Assembly (NCBI RefSeq): GCF_900177765.1
Contig: NZ_FXWI01000002.1
Coordinates: forward strand, 310,001 to 374,000
Direction of reading: 5' to 3'
Source: Agreia sp. VKM Ac-1783
GTDB lineage: Bacteria > Actinomycetota > Actinomycetes > Actinomycetales > Microbacteriaceae
DNA length: 64,000 nucleotides
In this document: positions 1 through 7,670 of the stretch, piece by piece
Numbering within the stretch: the first letter of the stretch is position 1
Layout: every line of letters begins with the position of its first letter
The notes under the pieces: model-generated
Told to the model about the DNA's origin: nothing
Database searches by the model: none
Seen by the model: the letters and a program-made list of their open reading frames with translations, nothing else
Translations under genes and position numbers: made by a program

Positions 1-2222
1 TAGTCCTTGCGGTCGACACCGTGCTCGTCGAGGTAGCGGCCGGCCGGGCTGTCGCCCTTGATGGAACCGGCAGGGCTGATGTGGTCGGTCGTGACGGAGT
101 CGCCGAGTTTGGCGAGCACACGAGCGTTGACGATGTCGGTGACGGGAGTCGTCTCCATGGTCATGCCGTCGAAGTACGGGGGCTTCCGCACATAGGTCGA
201 CTCGGAATCCCACTCGAAGGTCGCGCCCTCGGGGGTGGGAAGCGAACGCCACCGTTCGTCTCCGTCGAAGACGCCCGCGTACTCGTGCTGGAACATGTCC
301 GTGTCGATGGACGAGTCGATGGTCGACTGCACCTCTGCGGCGTCGGGCCAGATGTCTTTCAGGAAGACGTCGTTTCCCTCGGTGTCGGTACCCAGGGCAT
401 CCGTCTCGAAATCGAAGTTCATCGAGCCCGCGAGGGCGTATGCGATGACCAGCGGCGGCGACGCGAGGTAGTTCATCTTGACGTCGGGGTTGATGCGGCC
501 CTCGAAGTTGCGGTTTCCCGAGAGGACCGCGGTGACGGCGAGGTCGTTGTCCTGAACCGCCGACGAGATCTCATCGAGGAGCGGGCCGGAGTTTCCGATG
601 CAGGTGGTGCAGCCGTATCCGACCGTGTAGAAGCCGAGATCTTCGAGGTAGGAGGTGAGACCGGCCTTCTCGTAGTAGTCCGTGACGACCTTCGATCCGG
701 GCGCCAGCGTGGTCTTGACCCACGGCTTCGCCTTGAGGCCCTTCTGGCTCGCGTTGCGGGCCAGAAGCCCGGCCGCGAGCATGACCGACGGGTTGGACGT
801 GTTCGTGCACGAGGTGATCGCCGCGATGGCGACGGCACCGTGATCGAGCGTGAAGTTCGTGCCGTCGTCGAGCGAGACGACCGTGGGCTTGGATGCCGTC
901 TTGGGCGCGTGGCTGGCGTGCGAGTGGCTGTGGCTGTGTGACGGATCGGCATCTTCCGGCGACAGTTCGCCGGGATCGGAGGCCGGGAACGATCCGGTGC
1001 CGACGAGGTCGACGATGTCGTGCTCGACACGGGCGTAGTCGTTCAGGTCGTGCTCGAACTGATTCTTCGAGTCGCTGAGTTCGATGCGGTCCTGGGGGCG
1101 CTTCGGGCCGGCGATCGAGGGCACGACGGTGGCGAGGTCGAGTTCGAGGTACTCGCTGAAGACGGGCTCGACGCTCGGGTCGTGCCAGAGGGTCTGCAGT
1201 TTGGAATACGCTTCGACGAGCTTGACCTGCTCTTCGCTGCGGCCCGTGAGCCGGAGGTAGTCGAGGGTGACGTCGTCGATCGGGAACATCGCAGCGGTCG
1301 AACCGAACTCGGGGCTCATGTTTCCGATGGTGGCCCTGTTGGCGAGAGGAACCTCGGCGACACCCGCGCCGTAGAACTCCACGAACTTTCCGACCACACC
1401 GTGCTTGCGCAGCATCTGCGTGATGGTGAGCACGACGTCGGTCGCGGTGACGCCGGTGGGGATCGCGCCGGAGAGCTTGAAGCCGACGACCTTCGGAATG
1501 AGCATCGAGACGGGCTGGCCGAGCATGGCCGCCTCTGCCTCGATGCCGCCGACGCCCCAGCCGAGCACACCGAGGCCGTTGACCATGGTGGTGTGGGAGT
1601 CGGTGCCGACGCAGGTGTCGGGGTAGGCGCGAAGAACGCCGTCGACCTCGCGGGTCATCGTGACACGCGCCAGGTATTCGATGTTGACCTGGTGCACGAT
1701 GCCCGTTCCCGGCGGCACGACCTTGAAGTCGTCGAAGGCCGTCTGTCCCCAGCGAAGGAACTGGTACCGCTCGCCGTTGCGCTCGTACTCGAGCTCGACA
1801 TTGCGCTCGAGAGCATCGTCGGAACCGAAGAGGTCGGCGATGACGGAGTGGTCGATGACCATCTCTGCGGGCGCCAGCGGGTTGATTTTCGTCGGGTCGC
1901 CGCCCAGGCTGCCGACGGCTTCGCGCATGGTGGCGAGGTCGACGATGCAGGGAACGCCCGTGAAGTCCTGCATGACGACGCGAGCCGGCGTGAACTGGAT
2001 CTCGGTATCGGGCTCCGACGTCGGAACCCAGTTGCCCAGAGCCTCGATGTGCTCGGATGTGATGTTGCCGCCATCTTCGGTGCGCAGCAGGTTCTCGAGC
2101 AGCACCTTCAAGCTGAAGGGAAGCTTCTCGTACCCGGGGACCTTATCGATGCGATAAACCTCGTATGAATCGTTCCCGACCTTCAGCTGATCTTTCGATC
2201 CAAAGCTGTTGACTTTCGACAT
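1..2222 (-). CDS. acnA: Aconitate hydratase AcnA (3' end cut by window)
   Basis: Cytoplasmic [4Fe-4S] enzyme of the TCA cycle that isomerises citrate to isocitrate. The gene enters from the left edge, so only the first 740 codons are present and the last part of the C-terminal swivel domain (family length about 900-940) is missing. The three cluster cysteines are visible: C472 in [10 protein letters not shown], and C538 and C541 in [12 protein letters not shown]. The motif [19 protein letters not shown] near the cut end is typical of the AcnA/IRP type rather than AcnB. The ATG at 2222 follows a GAAGGAGAAGG ribosome site. The 165-bp upstream spacer carries a perfect palindrome and a DtxR-like element, both listed separately, so control by redox or iron state is plausible. 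Confidence 0.97.
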   Translation of the reverse strand, partial: MSKVNSFGSKDQLKVGNDSYEVYRIDKVPGYEKLPFSLKVLLENLLRTEDGGNITSEHIEALGNWVPTSEPDTEIQFTPARVVMQDFTGVPCIVDLATMREAVGSLGGDPTKINPLAPAEMVIDHSVIADLFGSDDALERNVELEYERNGERYQFLRWGQTAFDDFKVVPPGTGIVHQVNIEYLARVTMTREVDGVLRAYPDTCVGTDSHTTMVNGLGVLGWGVGGIEAEAAMLGQPVSMLIPKVVGFKLSGAIPTGVTATDVVLTITQMLRKHGVVGKFVEFYGAGVAEVPLANRATIGNMSPEFGSTAAMFPIDDVTLDYLRLTGRSEEQVKLVEAYSKLQTLWHDPSVEPVFSEYLELDLATVVPSIAGPKRPQDRIELSDSKNQFEHDLNDYARVEHDIVDLVGTGSFPASDPGELSPEDADPSHSHSHSHASHAPKTASKPTVVSLDDGTNFTLDHGAVAIAAITSCTNTSNPSVMLAAGLLARNASQKGLKAKPWVKTTLAPGSKVVTDYYEKAGLTSYLEDLGFYTVGYGCTTCIGNSGPLLDEISSAVQDNDLAVTAVLSGNRNFEGRINPDVKMNYLASPPLVIAYALAGSMNFDFETDALGTDTEGNDVFLKDIWPDAAEVQSTIDSSIDTDMFQHEYAGVFDGDERWRSLPTPEGATFEWDSESTYVRKPPYFDGMTMETTPVTDIVNARVLAKLGDSVTTDHISPAGSIKGDSPAGRYLDEHGVDRKD

Positions 2223-2279
2223 CGTCGCCTTCTCCTTCGAGCTCCTGAAGTCAATCTTTGTCCCGGGGAACGCTCGAGG

Positions 2280-2298
2280 GCTAGCAAGGCTAACCTAA
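2280..2298 (-). promoter_or_regulatory. DtxR/IdeR-like iron box, left half intact
   Basis: On the minus strand the 19-mer is TTAGGTTAGCCTTGCTAGC. Its first 12 bases agree with the DtxR/IdeR consensus TTAGGTTAGCCTAACCTAA and the second half is degenerate. It lies 58 bp upstream of the acnA start. Iron-dependent control of aconitase is known in other actinobacteria (through RipA under DtxR in Corynebacterium); direct DtxR binding here is inference. Confidence 0.45.
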
Positions 2299-2338
2299 CC
2301 GCAATGCCGGGCGGGGCCTCCGAGCGAGCGCCCCGATG

Positions 2339-2356
2339 TATCTTGACGTCAAGATA
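2339..2356. promoter_or_regulatory. Perfect 18-bp palindrome upstream of acnA
   Basis: TATCTTGACGTCAAGATA is its own reverse complement and lies about 117 bp upstream of the acnA start, just after a TACGAT hexamer on the minus strand. Size, symmetry and A/T-rich ends resemble operators of MarR-family dimers. In Streptomyces the MarR-family regulator TamR controls aconitase, so a TamR-like regulator is one candidate; I cannot confirm the motif match. Confidence 0.5.
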
Positions 2357-2387
2357 AATCGTAGCACTCGCTCCGGCGCGGCGACAC

Positions 2388-3113
2388 TCAGGGGCGGGCG
2401 TCGGCCTCGCTCTTGCCGTGACCGAATGCGGTGCGCACCAGAAGCCACGTGACCCACAACATGGCCGCGTACAGGGGCACTCCGAGGATCAACTTGACGG
2501 AGCCCAGGGCGGCGGCCTGGCCCGCGAGGTAGAGAGGGCCCTCCACGCCGAGTCGCAGCGCGAAGAGGCCGACCCAGCACCAGGTCGCGACGAGCACGAC
2601 CCGGAACTTCGCCCGATCGGCACGCCATCCCTTCGAATCCCCGGTGAGCAGTCCGACGATGATTCCGATGAGTGGCCAGCGCACGATGATCGAGACCACC
2701 AGCACGACGATGCTGACCGCGTTGATGATGAGTCCGGGAAGGAAGTTGTCTTCTGCGCGTCCCGTAAAGAGCGCGAGAGCCGCTGAGATCGCAACACCGA
2801 GCAGGCCGGTGACGGCCGGCATGACGGGGCTTCGTGTGACCGCCCTGACGACAATGAAGCCGACCGCAACGATCACGGGTGCGAGGACGCTCGGTGTGAG
2901 ATCGCTGGTGATCGTATAGATCACGAGGAATGCGAGCCCGGGAAGAAGCGACTCGATGAGCCCGCGCACTCCCCCGATCGCGCGGATGAGCGAAGCGGCC
3001 GTGGGAGTCTCGCCCGGAGTCACCTGACCGATGCCCGCCCGCCGTGCCGCATCCGCGAATGTCTGCGACAGGCTGGGGGCGGGCTCGCGGTCGTCGGACT
3101 GCGGCGCCGACAT
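2388..3113 (-). CDS. DUF3159 family membrane protein
   Basis: A 241-residue integral membrane protein of the actinobacterial DUF3159 family; function unknown. After a hydrophilic head with SQTFADAARRAGIGQVTPGE it has about five to six hydrophobic segments (for example LLPGLAFLVIYTI, VLAPVIVAVGFIVV and NAVSIVVLVVSIIVRW) and ends in a short charged tail. The start ATG at 3113 overlaps the DUF3710 stop by one base (TGATG), so the two are translationally coupled. A longer frame extends upstream inside the DUF3710 gene but has no family similarity. Order dut-DUF3710-DUF3159 is a recurrent actinobacterial arrangement. Confidence 0.9.
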   Translation of the reverse strand: MSAPQSDDREPAPSLSQTFADAARRAGIGQVTPGETPTAASLIRAIGGVRGLIESLLPGLAFLVIYTITSDLTPSVLAPVIVAVGFIVVRAVTRSPVMPAVTGLLGVAISAALALFTGRAEDNFLPGLIINAVSIVVLVVSIIVRWPLIGIIVGLLTGDSKGWRADRAKFRVVLVATWCWVGLFALRLGVEGPLYLAGQAAALGSVKLILGVPLYAAMLWVTWLLVRTAFGHGKSEADARP

Positions 3114-3784
3114 CAGGCGCTCGTCGGAGGTGTGGCCGTCGCGGCGGTTTTCGGCATGTTGAGGGGAATGAGATCGCGCGGCGGCATGGGCTGCGTTCCT
3201 CGCACCACGACGACACTTCTGAAGAGCTCTTCGATCGCGAGTTCGGCGGCCGGGTTCGTGAGCGCCTCTCCCGCGATGACGCCGCGAAGGAACCACCGGG
3301 GTCCGTCGACGCCGACGAAGCGCGCGAGACGCGACGACGGCGAGGCGTCGGCCGACGTGCCCGCCGCGACGGGCACCTCTCCCACCAGCTCTGGACCGAA
3401 GGCGCCTTCGCGGGCCGTGCTCGTTCCGCCTTGCTTGATGATCTGATCTTCGATCTGGGCGCGGATCTCGTGCCAGAGCCCTGTGGACCGCGGAGCGGCG
3501 AACGCCTGCACCTGAAGAGTGGACCCTGCGTAGTCGAGACCGACGGCGACGACGCGGTTGGTTCCCTCTTCTACCTCGAGCCGAAGGTGGAGACCTTCGC
3601 GAGGGAGGATCTTGAGACCACCCAGATCGACGTACGGGCGAGCGGGATTGGCCTCATCCGCGTCGAAGGGCCCTTCCTCCGCGCGATTCGCCGGTGCCGA
3701 TTTCGTATCGAGCGGCTCCTGGTCTTCGAGGTCGTCGATCGACTCAACGCCTGCGTCGTCGTTCGGCTTCTGCAGATCGCTCAT
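3113..3784 (-). CDS. DUF3710 family protein
   Basis: A 223-residue soluble protein of the DUF3710 family; function unknown. It has an acidic, probably disordered head of about 45 residues, then the conserved core beginning ARPYVDLGGLKILPREGLHLRLE, with LQVQAFAAPRSTGLWHEIR and a later GPRWFLRGVIAGEA block. It overlaps the dut stop by four bases at its start and the DUF3159 start by one base at its end, so dut, DUF3710 and DUF3159 form one transcript. The link to dUTP metabolism is positional only. Confidence 0.92.
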   Translation of the reverse strand: MSDLQKPNDDAGVESIDDLEDQEPLDTKSAPANRAEEGPFDADEANPARPYVDLGGLKILPREGLHLRLEVEEGTNRVVAVGLDYAGSTLQVQAFAAPRSTGLWHEIRAQIEDQIIKQGGTSTAREGAFGPELVGEVPVAAGTSADASPSSRLARFVGVDGPRWFLRGVIAGEALTNPAAELAIEELFRSVVVVRGTQPMPPRDLIPLNMPKTAATATPPTSA

Positions 3785-4269
3785 GCGTTCTCTCCTTGTG
3801 ATTCGGATGCTGTGGGCCCGGTGATCGATGCAGAGGTGGAGTATCCGGTCGAACCGAATCCTCCTGCGCCCCTGCCGCTGCCGGGAAGAGTCTCGACGGG
3901 AATGAAGACGGCACGGGACACCGGCATGACGATGAGCTGGGCGATCCGATCCCCGACGCCGATATCGTACGGCACCGTGCTGTCTGTATTCAGGAGAGCC
4001 ACCTTGATCTCCCCCCGGTAACCCGCGTCGACCGTTCCCGGCGAGTTGACGATGGTGATGCCGTGCTTGGCGGCGAGCCCACTGCGGGGAACGACGAAGG
4101 CGGCGAAACCGTCGGGGAGGGCGATGCTCACGCCGGTGCCGACGAGTCGACGCTCGCCAGGCGCAAGCGTCAGGGCCTCCGTCGACGTGAGATCGGCTCC
4201 CGCGTCGCCAGGGTGAGAGTAGATGGGAATATCGGTGGCCTGAATGAGAACTTCGACTGACTGGGTCAC
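3781..4269 (-). CDS. dut: dUTP diphosphatase (dUTPase)
   Basis: Trimeric Mg-dependent enzyme that hydrolyses dUTP to dUMP and diphosphate, keeping uracil out of DNA and feeding dTMP synthesis. All five family motifs are present: PGDAGADLTS, VVPRSGLAAKHGITIVNSPG, VDAGYRGEIKVALLN, GDRIAQLIVMPV and the C-terminal GRGAGGFGSTG arm. I place the start at GTG 4269 (162 residues, VTQSVEVLIQ...), which agrees with family length and sits 6-7 bases after a TACCCT element. An ATG at 4311 would add 14 unrelated residues and overlap the start of the divergent gene. The last 20 or so residues after the arm are low complexity. Confidence 0.96.
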   Translation of the reverse strand: MTQSVEVLIQATDIPIYSHPGDAGADLTSTEALTLAPGERRLVGTGVSIALPDGFAAFVVPRSGLAAKHGITIVNSPGTVDAGYRGEIKVALLNTDSTVPYDIGVGDRIAQLIVMPVSRAVFIPVETLPGSGRGAGGFGSTGYSTSASITGPTASESQGENA

Positions 4270-4276
4270 GCAGTCG

Positions 4277-4282
4277 AGGGTA
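4277..4282 (-). promoter_or_regulatory. -10-like TACCCT, probable leaderless start of dut
   Basis: TACCCT lies seven bases before the GTG of dut. The same TAnnnT to start spacing of six or seven bases recurs at seven other genes of this window and suits leaderless transcripts. Confidence 0.5.
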
Positions 4283-4309
4283 GTGCAGTTTGTCTGATCG
4301 AATAGGTGC

Positions 4310-4741
4310 ATGTCTTCGTATCGTGAGCGGCTCTGGCCCTCAATCTGGATCTACCTCGCCACCGCACTCGTCATACCGGCGAGCAGCCTCGTGCTCGCGC
4401 CGGTGAACATCGTGGCCGGGGTCGTCGCGGCCGGCGTTCTCTTCGTGGGGCTGGCGGGGATCTTCATCGTTTTGGCCCCCGTCATCGAGGTGAAGGACGG
4501 CATGCTCATCGCGGGCAAGGCCCGGATCCCCGTCGAGCTGCTCGGCACGCCGTCGATCTTCAGAGGCGGCGCGGCGACTCTGCAGCGTGGCCAGCGTCTC
4601 GACGCGCGCGCCTGGCTATGCCTCCGGGGATGGGTGGATCCAGTCGTAAAAATACCCCTCGAGGATCCGGACGACCCGACGCCGTATTGGCTCGTGTCGT
4701 CCCGGAATCCTGAGGGGTTGACGGCTGCTCTGTCCGCCTGA
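4310..4741 (+). CDS. DUF3093 family membrane protein
   Basis: A 143-residue protein of the actinobacterial DUF3093 family; function unknown. The first half holds two hydrophobic segments (about residues 12-32 and 35-58, including AGVLFVGLAGIFIVLAPVIEV). The second half is a soluble domain with the conserved RGQRLDARAWLCLRGWVDPVVKIPLEDPDDPTPYWL region (quoted here only as a location, about residues 90-125) and ends NPEGLTAAL. It is divergent from dut, with the two starts only 40 bp apart, so their promoters overlap. Start ATG 4310 follows a short AGG element and a T-rich stretch. Confidence 0.88.
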   Translation: MSSYRERLWPSIWIYLATALVIPASSLVLAPVNIVAGVVAAGVLFVGLAGIFIVLAPVIEVKDGMLIAGKARIPVELLGTPSIFRGGAATLQRGQRLDARAWLCLRGWVDPVVKIPLEDPDDPTPYWLVSSRNPEGLTAALSA

Positions 4742-4771
4742 TCGGCGGTACCGTGCGCGGGGTGCTCTGCG

Positions 4772-5065
4772 TCAGGCAGCGCACTCCACGCAGATCGGGC
4801 CGAGCTTCTCTTCGTGATCGATCTGCGAACGGTGCTTCACGAGGAAGCAGTTGACGCAGGTGAACTCGTCGGCCTGCGGGGGCAGGACGACGACGTCGAG
4901 ATCGAGGTCGGAGAGATCGGCTCCCGGCAGTTCGAAGCCACCGGGGTTGTCAGCATCGTCAACATCTACGACACCAGACATCTTGTCTGGAACGCGCTCT
5001 TTGAGCGCTTCAATCGACTCCGAATCGTCGTCGTTCTTGCGCGGAGCGTCGTAATCAGTTGCCAT
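4772..5065 (-). CDS. DUF4193 zinc-ribbon-like protein
   Basis: A 97-residue acidic protein of the DUF4193 family, widespread in actinobacteria and of unknown function. It begins MATDYDAPRK, the family signature, continues through an Asp-rich segment (SDLDLDVVVLPPQ), and ends with two CxxC pairs (FTCVNCFLV and PICVECAA) that probably bind one zinc. The ATG at 5065 gives the family N-terminus; another ATG two codons upstream (5071) is possible. It is convergent with the DUF3093 gene and divergent from sepH. In many actinobacteria this gene lies near dut and sepH, as here. Confidence 0.93.
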   Translation of the reverse strand: MATDYDAPRKNDDDSESIEALKERVPDKMSGVVDVDDADNPGGFELPGADLSDLDLDVVVLPPQADEFTCVNCFLVKHRSQIDHEEKLGPICVECAA

Positions 5066-5264
5066 GCCCATCCACTTCTGAGGAGATTGATAAAACCAAA
5101 TCGGCGGCGTTAGTTTGCACGAAAGCCACCGGAATAGCAATTCGGATTCGAGTCCGCATCGCCCATCGACGCCATCAACTTGCGGCACGCCCATTACATT
5201 CCCGGAATTCAGCCGAGAACGTGGCATGGTCGTAGCAACAGTGACCGCTGGAGGCCTCTTCACC

Positions 5265-6404
5265 ATGCAGGAATTGACAGTAATCGGCGTCGAAGACGGC
5301 GCCCTCCTTGTTGCATCCGACGCCGGCGAGCGATACCGCATCGCCATCGACGACGTGCTTCAAAGCCGAATCAGGCAGACCCTGACGCCGTCGAACACGG
5401 GCAAGCGCGTCTCGCCCCGCGAGATCCAGGGCCATATCCGTTCGGGTCTGTCTGCCGAAGAGGTGAGTCGCCTCACGGGAGCTGATCTCGACTACGTCGA
5501 ACGGTTCGAGGGCCCTGTGCTCGCTGAGCGCGCATACGTGGTGAACTCGGCACTCAAGGTGGCGGTGCAGATCGACTCTGCTCTCGACCCGCTGGGCGAG
5601 GAGCCGACGACGACCTTCGGCGAAGCCATTCAGGAGCGGCTCGAAGGGCTCGGCGCTTCCGACGAGCGATGGGCGAGTTGGAAGGACGAAACCGGCTGGA
5701 TCGTCAAACTCTCCTTCACCGCGAACGAGATCGACCACGACGCGCGTTGGCAGTACGACCCGAAGCGGCACGCCCTCGCTCCTCTCAACACCGAGGCCGT
5801 CACCCTCTCGCAGAACGGTGAGATCACCGAAGGACTCATTCCGCGGCTCCGCGTCGTCTCACCGAGCGTCGAGGCCGAAGAGTCGGAGACCGCGCCCGCG
5901 GCAGTGCCGACCAGCACGAACGACACCGCGCCCAATCCCGAGGTCATTCCCTATGGTCGGAGCACGTCGTCGGCGGAGTCCTCGGCTGCAGCGACCTCTG
6001 CCGCCATCTCTCGTTCAGAGGAACGACCCGCAGAGAACCTGAACCAGACGGCAGACCTCCTCGAGGCGCTCCGCCGTCGTCGGGGCGAACGCGAGGCCGC
6101 CGTCTTCGTCGACGACTTCGACGACAGCGGATCCTCCTCCACCCCACCAGCCGCTGGAGGCGCTTCTCAGCGGGCTACCGACGCCCCGCGCGAGAAGCGC
6201 GACAGCGAGTCTCGGCCGACCCTCACCTCGTCGATCTGGGCCTCTGCTGCACGCACCGACACACTGGATGGCATCGACACGCCTGAGTCGGAGTCCCCGG
6301 CTCCCGCGACAACTCAGCCGAAGCCGCCGCGCCGCAGTCGCGCTGCGATGCCCAGCTGGGATGAGATCGTCTTCGGCGCTCGCACCGACGACGACCTTGC
6401 CTGA
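5265..6404 (+). CDS. sepH: Cell division protein SepH (DUF3071)
   Basis: SepH is an actinobacterial septum protein that binds FtsZ and promotes its assembly. The 379-residue product starts MQELTVIGVEDG, the expected N-terminus, at ATG 5265 after a GGAGG site 10 bases upstream; a longer frame from 5115 lacks family similarity. The conserved DUF3071 region with a helix-turn-helix (SPREIQGHIRSGLSAEEVSR) spans about residues 1-180. A long Ser/Ala/Pro/Glu-rich linker follows (about 190-355). The end carries the conserved PSWDEIVFG motif (residues 363-371). It sits alone, with an unrelated phosphodiesterase gene converging on it. Confidence 0.93.
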   Translation: MQELTVIGVEDGALLVASDAGERYRIAIDDVLQSRIRQTLTPSNTGKRVSPREIQGHIRSGLSAEEVSRLTGADLDYVERFEGPVLAERAYVVNSALKVAVQIDSALDPLGEEPTTTFGEAIQERLEGLGASDERWASWKDETGWIVKLSFTANEIDHDARWQYDPKRHALAPLNTEAVTLSQNGEITEGLIPRLRVVSPSVEAEESETAPAAVPTSTNDTAPNPEVIPYGRSTSSAESSAAATSAAISRSEERPAENLNQTADLLEALRRRRGEREAAVFVDDFDDSGSSSTPPAAGGASQRATDAPREKRDSESRPTLTSSIWASAARTDTLDGIDTPESESPAPATTQPKPPRRSRAAMPSWDEIVFGARTDDDLA

Positions 6405-6413
6405 CCGGCGCTC

Positions 6414-7574
6414 TCAGCGCTCGAATGCGCCGAATCTGAGCAGCGGGACCATCAACTCGTCGGTATTCCAGGATCCGTGTTGGCCGATCATTCGGCGTGA
6501 CGGGTCGTTCGGTTTGCGCGCATCGTAGTAGACGATGTTCTTCGCGGCGGCGACGATGATGTCGCCGATCCTCGGCGCGACGGCATCGTCGACCGCACCG
6601 AACCATCCGGCCTCGATCGCTTCGTCTCTGGTGAGCACCCACGCGCGTTCGCCTTCTGACTCGCGCCAGGCATCCAGAACCGACTGGCGTGCCTCTGCCG
6701 AGAGCTCGGGGTCGAGGTGCAGCTGCAGGCAGCGAGGATCTCCGGCGACGTGGACGACCCCCCTCATATGCTCGTCACCTCCGAAGAGCACGTGAGAGGT
6801 CTCGGGCACATCGATGACGCCGTGGTCTGCCGTGAGCAGTACTCCCTCATCTGCGCGAAGGGTGCGCACGAACACCTGCATGGCCGAGTCGAGTTCTTCG
6901 AGCAGATGCGTCCACCGGTCGGACTGCCACCCCTGGGCGTGGGCCGTCATATCGAGTTCGGGAACGTACACATAGGAGATCGACGGGGAATCGCGGTCGA
7001 GCACCGAGCGAGCCTCGTCGAATCTGTCCGAGATCGAATCGGCGGCCAGGTAGCGCGCCCCGCGCAGCACCGCATGGGTGAAGCCGGAGGACTCGTATCT
7101 TCTCGGTCCGATAGCCGTGGCATCGATTCCTGCCGCCGTGGCGTGCTCGAACACGGTGCTGCGCCTCTGCCAGACGGAGGGCTCCATGTCGGCAGCCCAA
7201 CCGGTCAGTTGATTGGCCACTCGCTGCGTCGCCGGGATCAGTGCCGAGTATCCGACGAGTCCGTGTTGCCCTGGTGCTGCTCCCGTGGTGAGCGAGGTGA
7301 GGGCGGCAGCTGTCGTGGTGGGGAAGCCGCTGACGAGTGTCGCCTTCTTGAAGAACCGCGACGTCAGAAAACGGGCGTGCCCTGCACGCTGGCGCAGAGC
7401 GGATGCGCCGAGCCCGTCGACGAGGACGACCACGGCTTTCGAGACGGCCGGGAGCCCGAGGCGATTGTCGTCGGATGTCACGGCCGCGAGGCAACTGGGC
7501 AACACGTCCGACAGACGAGGCTCGTCGGATCGGGTCGCCGGTAGCATAGGGGGCATCGGGGCCAAGTCTGGCAC
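6414..7574 (-). CDS. Alkaline phosphatase superfamily phosphodiesterase/nucleotide pyrophosphatase
   Basis: A soluble member of the type I phosphodiesterase/nucleotide pyrophosphatase family; the substrate cannot be read from the sequence. Metal and nucleophile residues are visible: D53 in VVVLVDGLGA, the threonines T86-T88 in GFPTTTAAALTSL, the ELDMTAHAQGW block with Asp and His, and the LLTADHGVIDV motif, followed later by a His in IGQHGSWN. There is no signal peptide. The start is uncertain: GTG 7574 is the longest option and ATG 7556 or 7547 (MLPATRSDEPR) fits the family beginning equally well. It is divergent from parC with a 96-bp spacer. Confidence 0.88.
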   Translation of the reverse strand: MPDLAPMPPMLPATRSDEPRLSDVLPSCLAAVTSDDNRLGLPAVSKAVVVLVDGLGASALRQRAGHARFLTSRFFKKATLVSGFPTTTAAALTSLTTGAAPGQHGLVGYSALIPATQRVANQLTGWAADMEPSVWQRRSTVFEHATAAGIDATAIGPRRYESSGFTHAVLRGARYLAADSISDRFDEARSVLDRDSPSISYVYVPELDMTAHAQGWQSDRWTHLLEELDSAMQVFVRTLRADEGVLLTADHGVIDVPETSHVLFGGDEHMRGVVHVAGDPRCLQLHLDPELSAEARQSVLDAWRESEGERAWVLTRDEAIEAGWFGAVDDAVAPRIGDIIVAAAKNIVYYDARKPNDPSRRMIGQHGSWNTDELMVPLLRFGAFER

Positions 7575-7670
7575 ACGTGACGGCAGAATCTCTCGTCCCG
7601 ATCACGAGCCGAGCGTCCACCGATCCCGCACCGGTGCGCCGCCTTTCTTCGAAGAAAGCCCCATTCAGGT

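Noticed and set aside
1655-2074. Long open frames within acnA on other strands and frames
   Set aside because: High-GC shadows of the aconitase frame; no family-like sequence and no ribosome sites.
2388-3296. Longer DUF3159 frame starting at 3296
   Set aside because: The 61 extra residues lie within the DUF3710 gene and are Arg/Ala-rich; the family start is the ATG at 3113 with a TGATG overlap.
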